Origin: Phoronis ovalis
Lineage: Eukaryota > Phoronida > Phoronidae
DNA length: 10,073 nucleotides
Reading direction: 5' to 3'
Assembly: GCA_028565635.1 (NCBI GenBank)
Contig: JAOXYB010068345.1
Coordinates: forward strand, 1 to 10,073
Shown: positions 1 to 7,421 of the stretch, one piece after another
Position numbering within the stretch: position 1 is the stretch's first letter
Layout of the letters: each line of letters starts with the position of its first letter
Made by a program: the position numbers and the translations under genes
The notes under the pieces: model-generated
What the model was told of the DNA's origin: nothing
Database searches by the model: none
The model's input: the letters and a program-made list of their open reading frames with translations, nothing else

Positions 1-317
1 GATTAACTGACACAAAGTGATTTTGTCTCACATCATGCATAACTTAACATTGAATGACACTGAAATGGGTAACATACTTTCAATTATTTTACTACATAGC
101 AAATAATATATTTATTTTTCTACAATGCATGGTGAAAAAAACTAACTATTCCTCACTAACGGAAATCCTAATTGCATTTTCTGATAACTGAAATGGAGAA
201 CTATCAGTTTCGAACATTTTGGTATGTTTTTCAACAAGAAAAATTATTATAAAAAGTAATTATGAGCAAAATGCTATCCCTACCGCCATTTCATGAAATG
301 ACTATTTCGGCTATTTG
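1..317. other. AT-rich DNA, nothing recognised
   Basis: Both strands lack a frame with family features. The final exon of gene I, if intact, may lie further left than this window. Confidence 0.5.
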
Positions 318-417
318 TCACTCCAGACAAATGCGAATAATTTCATGCTGACCATCGACTTTTCAATATAACATAGGTTTTCTGCTGAAGGCTATAATAT
401 GTGTCTTTGTGATGCAC
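318..417 (-). pseudogene. possible damaged CTLD exon C of gene I
   Basis: Past a weak acceptor (AATAG) a phase-1 frame reads H-H-K-D-T-Y-Y-S and on to K-S-R-W-S-A, then hits TGA. In a second frame the following bases give H-E-I-I-R-I-C-L-E and a stop at 318-320, resembling the ending F-R-I-C-Q-K of gene II exon C. If the two frames belong together, one frameshift separates them, and the E-P loop motif and two cysteines are missing. The position, 3' of gene I exon B on the same strand, is right. The similarity is short, and this may be coincidence. Confidence 0.2.
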
Positions 418-564
418 TATTCAAACATTTTCTAACAAGGGGTTGCAATAAAAATAAAATTTAGAGTGCTTTTGAGATTTGGCCTTTATACTTTATAGAA
501 TCTTGTCTCTGAATGGACAAAAGTTTTTTTTTACTGACGTTTCTTTTCACTGGAAGTTGCTAAA

Positions 565-641
565 TTGAAATTGTATAACGACATTGGATACACCCATACG
601 TTAGTTTGGAACGGAACAAAAGCAGTTGGATTTATTCAGAC
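565..641. mobile_element. R1c: truncated right end of an R1 element
   Basis: CGTTAGTTTGGAACGGAACA and TGGATTTATTCAGACT match the R1a right arm (1527-1577: ACGTTAGTT, GGAACAGTAGC, TGGATTTATTCAGACT). The match is clear from 598 and weaker from about 565. Its end lies 11 bp from the left end of R1a, so two R1 ends face each other. Confidence 0.6.
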
Positions 642-682
642 TTATTTATGATCAGTATGAATCAATTCATCTGTTAGTGTTC

Positions 683-690
683 CTTACCTA
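683..690. repeat. left target-site duplication of the nested MITE (CTTACCTA)
   Basis: CTTACCTA here is repeated exactly at 1121-1128, on the other side of the 430-bp element. The duplication could be read as 9 bp (CTTACCTAC), but 8 bp leaves the better-matched inverted ends. Confidence 0.85.
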
Positions 691-1120
691 CCCGGGGCTC
701 ACATGAAAAAAGGGGTACCTTTTTTGACGTTCGACGGAGTTCCCAGGAAACCCGTTTAGGGGTTGATTTTTGCGGAAAACACATTTAGGGGTATGTTTTT
801 GGCAAATGTAAGTTCCCGTTTCGGGGTTGGTTTTTCACCTACACCTCCCATTTAGAGGTCCGTTAAGTGACCGCAACGAGCATTGTCTTTTGGTGACCAT
901 TATTTTGCTTTTTTTTAAATTGAGTGTACTATTTTGTTTAGATGACGTTTTTTTTCCTGGTTGTCGATTTTTTTGGGAACCTTTTTTTTCTTGGTTGTTA
1001 ATTTTTCAGAGAAAACTTCCCGTTTACGGGTGGTATTTTGATCCTCCACTTCCCGTTTAGGGGCTTATTTCGCTACGGACGAGCATGGGCACCGACTTTT
1101 TTTCAAGTGAGCCCCCCGGG
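691..1120. mobile_element. 430-bp MITE nested in R1a, with 8-bp target duplication
   Basis: The ends are inverted: left CCCGGGGCTCACATGAAA, right in reverse CCCGGGGGGCTCACTTGAAA. It is flanked on both sides by CTTACCTA (683-690 and 1121-1128). Removing the element and one copy of CTTACCTA restores a continuous R1 arm. The interior holds no convincing gene; a 77-codon frame inside it is low-complexity F/L-rich sequence. It carries six copies of a palindromic CCCGTTTAGGGG-like word and two copies of a T-rich unit with 'CTGGTTGT'. Eight-bp duplications plus subterminal repeats fit hAT- or P-like superfamilies, but the C/G-rich ends match nothing I can name. Confidence 0.85.
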
Positions 1121-1128
1121 CTTACCTA
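1121..1128. repeat. right target-site duplication of the nested MITE (CTTACCTA)
   Basis: Exact copy of 683-690. Sequence after it (TTAACTAACGTCTGGG) resumes the R1 inverted repeat. Confidence 0.85.
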
Positions 1129-1645
1129 CTTAACTAACGTCTGGGCTTAACCATAGTCAATTTTTGTTATGTTCCTTTAATTTAGCAACAGCGGAATAAT
1201 TACAAATTTTTGCCAGCTGATCATAAGTTAAGCTTTTCTCTCTGTGATCCATCGTCGCTTACCACGTCTATGCTATCATTATGACTCATTCTGAATAGAT
1301 ATCGCTGGGAGCATGCTTTTTGCTTAGCGACTATATATGTAGATAAACTCTGTGTGTATGATTGACCTATTTTACTAACTACCCGCTTAGTCTACTGGTA
1401 TACCTATTACTGTAAATTGCAGTTAGATTGGTGTCAAGACTTCGTGACACTTTATGTAGAAATAAAGAGATTATCGTTTTTCTGCTTTTCGATATAATAA
1501 ACAAAAATTGACTATAGTTAACCCCAGACGTTAGTTGAGAAGATACGGAACAGTAGCGGATGGATTTATTCAGACTGGGTGACTTTCAAACGTATTAAGG
1601 ACACATTCGAGTAAATAACCACCTGTGCAATTCTACATTTTATAC

Positions 1646-1780
1646 CTGTTGACCATTCAACCCAATCTACAGAGTGTGCATTGTTTATATGTCGACCAGC
1701 CCAACGCCAGTCTCCCTCATCATCAATATCGTTTCCACCGACCCATATTCCATAACTTGGAAATTGCAGCTTTTCTTGCA
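1646..1780 (-). CDS. C-type lectin-like gene I, exon B (middle of the CTLD)
   Basis: After the acceptor ATTTTAG, the phase-1 exon reads 'QFPSYGIWVGGNDIDDEGDW', then 'RWAGRHI' and 'VDWVEWSTG'. This is the classic WIGL-ND-EG-W-W core of the lectin fold, here as W-V-G-G. It is 135 nt and ends ACAG|GTATAA in phase 1; the donor of gene II exon B has the same GTATAA. It follows exon A at 2319-2489. The next exon should encode the long calcium-binding loop and the last three cysteines. None is clearly visible downstream: the adjacent DNA is transposable element R1a (ending at 1577), and only a damaged candidate lies at 318-417. The gene therefore either continues past the left edge or has lost its end. 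Confidence 0.88.
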
Positions 1781-2318
1781 CTAAAATTTAATAAAAGCTG
1801 GGGGATTCTGGAAGCGTGCATTGTTGTTTACTTAATATTAATTCAATGCTTTTACGTACATTTAAATATATATTTACAAGTTGCAAATATTCAAATACAA
1901 CTTCTTAACACAGAGACATCAAGAGGGAGGACAGGGAACCAGTTCAAAATATTACCCACATGATATATCGATAAACAAGCCACCAGATACATCTATCCCA
2001 CTAGGTGGCATTTAGTAATAACTGTTTGTAACAGCAGATTGGTGATGTTCCATAAAACTACATTATGTGAAGCCCATCAACCAAATGTGAGAATTACTAC
2101 ACAAAGTTAGCTTTGCGTGAGTTTCTTCTAATTCACCGCACAGACGATACGTAAGTGTCTATTTCTTGCTGGTGGAGACGATAGGAACTAATTTTACAGA
2201 CATTTGTGGCGCAACTAGTTAAGTTAATTAATGTTTTTGATTAGATGGCTATTACTGTTTCTCGTGGTTTGGCAACCTACCAAACCTACCAAAAGCTATA
2301 GGTAATTCCCTCACTTAC
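1781..2318 (-). other. intron of CTLD gene I between exons A and B
   Basis: 538 bp bounded by GTAAGT and ATTTTAG. It holds a small imperfect stem (GCCACC at 1979-1984 with GGTGGC at 2004-2009), CAAAG-TTAG-CTTTG near 2102, and a short CCTACCAAA direct repeat near 2277. A long plus-strand frame starting at 1625 runs opposite exon B into this intron and has no protein-like features. Confidence 0.75.
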
Positions 2319-2489
2319 ATGTCAATAAGTTAAACTTGGTAACTAAAGCTGAGTAGAAATTTCTGTTTGAAAGGCGGACAAGATTGGCTCCTAATTCTTC
2401 ACAATGAGCTTTTGCTTTTCTCCAGGTCATCGGATCAGTTATAATTGAGTAACAATGTTCCAGATAACGATAGTAAGGTGACTCACAGG
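2319..2489 (-). CDS. C-type lectin-like gene I, exon A (N-terminal third of the CTLD)
   Basis: The acceptor CTCTTTTAG leads, in phase 1, into 'CESPYYRYLEHCYSI', then 'MTWRKAKAHCEELGANLVRL'. This is a textbook CTLD start: a Cys pair for the long form, TW..A...C on helix 1, then G-A-N-L-V-R-L. The exon is 171 nt and closes at ACAT|GTAAGT, an optimal donor, again in phase 1, so it joins exon B at 1780 across a 538-bp intron. Its borders match those of gene II exon A in both domain position and phase, indicating that the two genes are tandem duplicates, although they are now well diverged in sequence. The product is probably a secreted or membrane-anchored recognition protein; the ligand cannot be inferred. 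Confidence 0.88.
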
Positions 2490-2608
2490 CTAAAAGAGAT
2501 ATCACAACTGACTGAATTTATAGTATTGAAATTAGAACTTCAAAGAAACTACGCTTCGAAGGTCCCTTGTAGCATAATTTTCCGAATCTCACCATTTACA
2601 CACCTTAC

Positions 2609-2693
2609 TGTATACATCTCTGAGATTACATACACATTCTTTAAAATGTAATAGGACTGTAAGAATAAATTTCAGGTACAATTTCAGGTACAT
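2609..2693 (-). CDS. possible signal-peptide first exon of C-type lectin-like gene I
   Basis: An ATG at 2693 opens a 28-codon frame starting 'MYLKLYLKFILTVLLHFKEC', a basic N-terminus followed by a hydrophobic core as in a secretory signal peptide. It ends in phase 1 at ACA|GTAAGG, which fits the phase-1 acceptor of exon A at 2489 across a 119-bp intron. The spliced product would read from '...LRDVY' directly into the first Cys of the lectin domain. The donor is not perfect (A rather than G before GT), no promoter is evident, and short hydrophobic frames arise easily in AT-rich DNA, so this is a candidate only. The first codons lie in a tandem 12-bp duplication (2669-2692), which explains the repeated Y-L-K. 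Confidence 0.35.
2669..2692. repeat. tandem 12-bp duplication (ATTTCAGGTACA x2)
   Basis: Two perfect adjacent copies. On the minus strand they form the first codons of the proposed signal-peptide exon of gene I. Confidence 0.85.
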
Positions 2694-3230
2694 ATTTATA
2701 AGGAAACGTTTTCAGCTCATTTAACTAAAAATCTTGTAGCTATTAAGTTTTAAGTACTACTAAAATAGTACTTGTATTTGAAATGGATGAAATTTCAATT
2801 TGTATAAGTGATTTTTAAAATAAACAAAGGCGAACATATTAATCAAGTCAACAAGTCAACAAGTGAAGAGAATGATCCCAGAGGTACTTCACACAATTTT
2901 GGGCACTCTACGCGGCCCGGAGTTAAAAACTCTATCGTCTGAACTTATTTCCCACCGAAGAGCTAATTTGTCTGCATTGGTTAAACCTGTTTGCTAAACA
3001 TGAAAAGCCCTAAAACATATCCACTTTGTTAATTTAGTTAAGCAACTTAGATCCATTGCCAATTGATAAGTCCCCGGATTCACTATGCTAATTTGGTCAA
3101 ATGCTTTGTTTTGGTACTGCAGCTAAGCCTAAACAAAATCCAACTGCTATTAATATTCATCTATGGTGCGTTTGAATGTAAAAATTGGGCTTGTAATTAG
3201 TATATAAAGTCAGCTTTTAATATTTAGCAC
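2694..3230. other. spacer between CTLD genes II and I
   Basis: About 540 bp that should contain the 3' end of gene II and the promoter of gene I, both on the minus strand. Apart from the ATTAAA near 3216-3221 and the AAGTCAAC repeat, I see no firm poly(A) signal, TATA box or other site. TATAAA at 2695-2700 (minus) is too near the proposed ATG to be a core promoter for it. Confidence 0.5.
2841..2865. repeat. short tandem repeat (AAGTCAAC, three copies)
   Basis: AAGTCAAC AAGTCAAC AAGTGAAG: two perfect units and one diverged unit, in the spacer between genes II and I. Confidence 0.7.
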
Positions 3231-3397
3231 CTAGAATAGAGTTATGAAATTATGCCGCCCACCTCTTGGTTTCTGACAAATTCGAAAATAGTTTCTGGTG
3301 GCATTACAGTGAATAGTTCTTTTGCTGTTAATGATACTCCTTGGGGTATAAGTGTACCAGAGCTCGGAGCAATCATTACGGGGTGGGTACGGTTCCC
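3231..3397 (-). CDS. C-type lectin-like gene II, exon C (C-terminal third of the CTLD, with stop)
   Basis: A strong pyrimidine tract ending TTTTTCAG precedes an exon entered in phase 1. It reads 'GEPYPPRNDCSELWY', then 'TIHCNATRNYFRICQK', and stops at TAG (3231-3233). This is the CTLD end: the long loop, the third and fourth domain cysteines (NDC, IHC) and the last one (FRIC, usually FICE or FICQ). Together with exons A and B it supplies all six cysteines of a long-form CTLD. The calcium and sugar residues are altered: the EPN/QPD position reads E-P-Y, and no W-N-D precedes the fourth Cys, which suggests non-classical ligand binding. N-A-T is a glycosylation sequon. An in-frame GT at AGAG|GTGGGC in phase 1 could extend the protein instead of the stop. 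ATTAAA (3216-3221, minus strand) lies about 10 nt past the stop and could be a variant poly(A) signal, though unusually close. Confidence 0.86.
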
Positions 3398-3677
3398 CTG
3401 AAAAATTAAAAAAAAGGACTTAAGATTAATTGAATACTTAATATTGCAGTGCTAGTATATCATTATACGATTACTCAATTTCTTCAGACTTTTTTCTGTT
3501 GCAAATAGAAATTCTTTATAATTGCAATACAATGCAATCAGAAATGAGGACAATTTCAAGTATCTTTTTTTTTAATTAGAACTTGAACATATTAATATTT
3601 TTAAAGGTTAATGTTGAAACACACATTTAACAGAATGAATTTCAGTGTCCGACTACAATCTAGAAACGTTTATTTTC

Positions 3678-3961
3678 CGCACTGTAGCAATCTGCAAACT
3701 TGGAATACTGTAGTGTCGATAATATTTGAACAATTTCCCAGACTAATTTTACCGAACTTCTAAATAAACAGCATGGCTCCTATCTTAACCTCGTGTGCGT
3801 TCAGGGGAGACGACTTCCTATGAACTTCGTTAGGTGGCAGTAATTACCCGGAAGTGTTAAGGTTTCATCAGAGCCGATTTGTTTCGTGGAAAAAACATTA
3901 TTTCATTTAAATTTTAGAGGTTAAAGTACTGCCGATATATCGCCACCTGGGCTTTAAAGGG
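3678..3961 (-). mobile_element. R2a: TTAA-flanked, piggyBac-like element fragment
   Basis: Read on the minus strand it starts at TTAA (3962-3965) with CCCTTTAAAGCCCAGGTGGC, then GATATATCGGCAGTACTT. The same order of blocks recurs in R2b: CATCTCCCCTGAACGC/CGTCTCCCCTGAACGC, CTGTTTATTT, TTATCGACAC, CCAAGTTT, ACAGTGC. The TTAA target and CCYTTT-type ends are characteristic of piggyBac-like MITEs. The opposite end was not found, so the lower limit is only where R2b runs out at the window edge. It lies in intron B-C of gene II. Confidence 0.65.
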
Positions 3962-4550
3962 TTAAAGTGAAAATTAAAGTTACCGAACTTTAAATTCTGT
4001 TATAAAAGGCTGACGTTTTAAACATTTTACCAGGTGTAGGTGATAACATTTCAAAGATCGATAATTCAATTTGTAGATGCTTATTCTGTGAATCAATTGA
4101 AGTTCACAATGATGTAATGATAGAAAGTAACTAATCCATTCTATTCCAGCCTGCCACGATATGGTTGTTGATGAATTTATGTGCTCTGGCCAAATCCAGC
4201 ATAGTTCAGACTGGCCGGGGCAGGAGTTTGATAATTTTTGCCCAATTAATTAAAAATTTACATGAATTATAAGAGAACAAACTCCACAGTAACAAGCATA
4301 CATTCTGTTGAATGGTTTTGTTCGTTTTAGCCCATACAGTAATTATTATCTTTTTAAAAAAAAATTTTCATTCTGTTCCTTGGAAATAGTTTGGGTTGTT
4401 TTTATTTTTAGAATAATACTGTAAAAGAAATAGTAGTTGATATTTGGCATGTTAACAGTTTACCTTTCATTGAAAGGGTATTAATTGTAACTATATGTTA
4501 TGTTTGGTTTTTGGGCCAATTTTTAAGAACAGTAATGCTTACATTCTCAC

Positions 4551-5366
4551 CTACTCTTTGTTTCATAATGTTTAAAGAATCAAATTTTTGCGATATTAAC
4601 TTAAGGAAAAACGAAATGTCCGCTAAAACACACACAACAAAGTGAAAACGGGATGGTGACCTAATACAAAATAGTACATTACATATCGAATTTTTGCAAT
4701 ACACGGTTTCGTATAAAAAATGCTAAAACTGTTGGACAATTAACATTGAAAAACAGTATTGTCACCAGATGTCGTTGAACAGTGTTACATGAGATTTTGA
4801 CAGTGTCCAGGCAAAGAACCCTTTATTATCAAATTACGGCTAATTACTATAGATGCAGCTTAGAAGGGGATCATTTCATTACTTGCCTGGTACTAGGTTT
4901 GTATTATGCCTCGCAAAGCTGTGCTATCTGTGGATGCGAGAACAATATTGAATCTACTTTAAAATAACAACGAAACTAGATTTAAAACATATTTTAAAAT
5001 GATATATGCACATTTCTTGAAATGAACGTCATAATAAAATCCAACTTCCTCTTAAATAGTATACGCAGAACAATCATGTACATGTATTTTTTGAAATAAT
5101 CCTTTTATATCAGGTTCTTCTAGCTACTTGCTTAGCTGCTACAAGCGACATCTGGCAAGAATAATGTGTTTTGAATGTTAAATTATCACCCAATAGTTTT
5201 AGCATATTTTTGTGAGATACTGTGTTTTGCTAAAATTCGAATTGCACTATTTCCTATTTGGTCACCATTCCGCTATCACTTTACTATATGTATTTTAGTG
5301 GACTTTTGGTTGTTCCTAAAGTAAACGCAAAAAATCGAGTCGTTAAACATTATGAAACAAAGACTA
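4551..5366. repeat. long inverted repeat, ~225-bp arms and ~365-bp loop
   Basis: The left arm (4551-4776) and right arm (5142-5366) are reverse complements with modest mismatches. Shared blocks, left versus reversed right: TCTTTGTTTCATAATGTTTA; AAAGTGAAAACGGGATGGTGACC versus AAAGTGATAGCGGAATGGTGACC (in part); TCGAATTTTTGC versus TCGAATTTTAGC; ATGCTAAAACTGTTGG versus ATGCTAAAACTATTGG; CCAGATGTCG in both. Weaker similarity reaches about 4513 and 5395. No protein is encoded in the arms or the loop. It lies in intron B-C of gene II, so the pre-mRNA could fold into a long duplex. It may be a foldback element or two opposed copies of one repeat. Confidence 0.8.
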
Positions 5367-6649
5367 GTTATGTAATAAACGAAAAATAAGGGCCATTTTG
5401 CTCGAAATCCTTTTTAAAACCAGAGATATAACTATTAGAGACCGGCCGATTAAACAGTTCTAATGGATGAGACCGCTCTCATCTGCTAAACTGCGCATGG
5501 GCCAAGAGCCCAGCTTAGACCGCGTGAGTATAGCAACAGACGCAGATAAAAGCAGATATTACAAAATCTCCCCCTTTATGTCTTGAAAAATATACGTCTA
5601 ATTTTGATTCAAATTATATATAAAAGTTTAACTGAACATGAACACTATACAGCAACATGTACGTGCAAAAAATCTCAAAAATAGAAAAATTGTTAGCAGT
5701 ATATTTTAGTAAAACTACATCATTCCCATTCTGTTGTTTATCGGTCAATTGTATTCCAAGCTGGGCATGTTACCCGTGTTTGCTAATCGGCCAGTTCATA
5801 TGCTGATTAAGCTGTTCAAGAAAACAACACAAGTCCAAACGAACAGAATGCAGGTGGCGCAATGTCGCCAATAATTCAAATATTCAACATGGAATTTCAA
5901 AAACTATTTTTTTTATAGGAAAATTCGTAAATTCACAAATTTGGAATGGTAAATATTTCGTTTTTACTTTGTTGTTACTAAAATATAAAGATAATAATTT
6001 TTGTCTACAATATACAATGAAATATAAAGTTGAACACTGTGACAAACTTTAGTGAGCTTATGTCATATATCATTGCTGCTTTTGGAGTTATCATGCAGCC
6101 TGTGTCATCTTTCTAAGTATATATCCTTACAAAACCACAGCACTCAATGCAGCGTGCATTAAAGATTACAAAAATGTAAGAATTGTGAAGGACAAAAACT
6201 AATTTACTAAAATGTTCAGCTTTTTTAGGGAATGTTTTTATTAGAGAGAAAATTATGTAGAGGGATTCAGCTCGAAAAGGTAACCTTTTTTTGGAACGTG
6301 AATAAAGTGATGATCAGTGATTTCACATAGTGGCTTCCATTATTTGGCGTTTGGATTGGCTACATATTTTTTTAAAATTATCAATTCTTCCCTGGTATTA
6401 AGTGAATCGTTTGGTTCTATACACTTTAATTTACTAGATATCATCCCAAAAAAGAGTGATTTTTTTACCATGACTCCAATGGGTGTACAATTTTTTTTGT
6501 CCCCCTCCTAGAAGAGGTCTTATTTTTTGCCAGCACCTACTCATCAGAAATTATGACCAGTCCGTATCCATAAGAGCATTCTAATCGTTTACTGGTAAAT
6601 ACAGTGTCTCAAAAACTGTTTTTTATGGTTAATTTAATGAAAATTATAC

Positions 6650-6799
6650 CAGGTTTCCAGTTGTCCCAAGTTGATATCTGATTATCTGTTTGATATCGCC
6701 ATGTTCCTTCAGTGTCAGCATATGTCAAACCAAGGGGGAATTCCAACGTGATTCGTGCACTTAACAACCGCGAAGCACTAGACGAGAGCCGGTGCTCTT
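6650..6799 (-). CDS. C-type lectin-like gene II, exon B (middle of the CTLD)
   Basis: This exon carries the hallmark core 'LGLTYADTEGTWRY' followed by 'WDNWKPG', equivalent to the family's WIGL..D..EG.W.W and NW.PG segments. It is 150 nt with acceptor CTTTCAG|AA and donor CTG|GTATAA, both phase 1, so it joins exon A (completing a Glu) and exon C (completing the Gly of 'KPGEP') without a shift. The usual Trp of WIGL is absent, the residues there being P-L-G-L. The first 17 or so codons form a Ser/Arg/Leu-rich stretch longer than in gene I exon B. That stretch may be a real insertion or a sign that the true acceptor differs, but the closest alternatives (TCTAG|T, TTAAG|T) give phase 2. The core identity is firm; the upstream border is less certain. 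Confidence 0.82.
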
Positions 6800-7219
6800 C
6801 TGAAAGTATGCTATAAACTTTATATCTAACGATTCTTTATAAGTTAATGCAGTATGAAACGGATCTTCATTGTTTTTATTAGCATGGCCTCTATAACTAT
6901 TACCGAACTTCTATTTTTTCAAGTTCAAAAGAGTAACACGGAACACTATGTGACTAAATAATTTCAAGATCAAAGAATCCTGTGCACGGCATGCAAATAT
7001 AATCAATACAAGCAGCGTGTATAAATTATGTAAATGAGCTGAACACATGATCGTTTGTATTTATCTTAATCATTTCACTTATTGACTGATATAACATCAA
7101 ATGGACATTTGTTCTGAAATTATTAATTAATTGCTTCCAAATACATTATACATCAAGGTAATATTAGTTATAGTTCTTCCTTCAAATAAAGCTTCAACTT
7201 GTCTACTCACAGTCCGCAT

Positions 7220-7260
7220 CAGTCTGAATAAATATATCCGTTAGTGTTCCGTACCTTCTC
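7220..7260. mobile_element. R1d: isolated 41-bp R1 terminus
   Basis: CAGTCTGAATAAATATATCC then GTTAGTGTTCCGTACCTTCT is nearly the R1 end consensus built from R1a and R1b. Homology stops at about 7260, where a CpG-rich repeat patch begins. It faces R1b (8842) as an opposite end 1.6 kb away. Confidence 0.65.
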
Positions 7261-7415
7261 TGCGAAATCTGTGCGAGTTCCCGGCAACTTACGCGAGTCT
7301 ACGGAAATGACGGTTCGAGTAGCAGGAATTTTGGTGCGAAACCCGGAAAATGGGTTCGACTGGTAGGAAACAGGTCCGCGAATGCGTATTGACCGTTCGA
7401 GTCTACGCTGGTTAG
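7261..7415. repeat. CpG-rich degenerate repeat patch (~40-bp spacing)
   Basis: Inside AT-rich intron DNA this ~155-bp stretch has roughly 18 CpG sites and repeated words: GGTTCGAGTAG (about 7311), GGTTCGACTGG (about 7352), CGTTCGAGTCTACGC (about 7393), and CGCGAGTCTACGG (about 7290). Spacing of the GTTCGA words is close to 40 bp. GGTTCGANTCC is the RNA polymerase III B-box consensus, and these words resemble it, but no A box or tRNA fold was seen. A frame open through it on the minus strand looks non-coding. Confidence 0.4.
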
Positions 7416-7421
7416 GTAGGC

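Larger units (their letters stand above)
653..1577. mobile_element. R1a: long-inverted-repeat DNA element (MITE-like), split by a later insertion
   Basis: The left end begins CAGTATGAATCAATTC and the right end, read in reverse, begins CAGTCTGAATAAATCC. The two arms match as imperfect inverted repeats over about 80 bp. The left arm is 653-690 plus 1129-1174; the right arm is 1497-1577. Both contain the core AGTCAATTTTTGTT at their inner ends. Without the nested element at 691-1120 and its duplicated target, R1a is about 487 bp with no coding frame, typical of a non-autonomous DNA transposon. No clear target duplication flanks it. The interior (about 1175-1450) recurs in R1b. It lies just 3' of gene I exon B. 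Confidence 0.8.
3398..6649 (-). other. intron of CTLD gene II between exons B and C (3.25 kb)
   Basis: Bounded by GTATAA (6649) and TTTTTCAG (3398). Contents: R2a, the long inverted repeat, and a GC-richer patch at about 5443-5530 with a perfect 7-bp stem and 4-base loop (GATGAGA/TCTCATC, 5466-5483). The rest (about 3966-4550, 5530-6649) is AT-rich with no recognisable gene or RNA. Confidence 0.7.

Noticed and set aside
827-1060. 77-codon plus-strand frame
   Set aside because: Lies wholly inside the nested MITE and is low-complexity F/L/P sequence created by T runs and the CCCGTTT repeats.
1625-1963. 112-codon plus-strand frame, the longest ATG-initiated one seen
   Set aside because: It runs antisense over the well-supported lectin exon B and into the intron; no family features.
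3983-4253. ~90-codon open minus-strand stretch without ATG, containing C-W-I-W-P
   Set aside because: The residues do not follow the CTLD order (no EG, no W.xG turn at a donor), and one such frame is expected by chance in 10 kb of AT-rich DNA.
4782-4967. 61-codon frame with several cysteines in the loop of the long inverted repeat
   Set aside because: No signal peptide, splice context or recognised domain; probably chance.
5851-5870. CAGGTGGCGCAATGTCGCCA as a third R2 end
   Set aside because: Resembles the R2 terminus but has no adjacent TTAA-CCCTTT and no R2 sequence after it.
6900-6914. TTACCGAACTTCTA shared with R2a (about 3749-3763)
   Set aside because: A single 14-bp match without extended similarity is not enough to call another R2 copy.
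7271-7415. tRNA or tRNA-derived SINE suggested by B-box-like GGTTCGA words
   Set aside because: No A box at the right distance and no cloverleaf; the words recur every ~40 bp instead.
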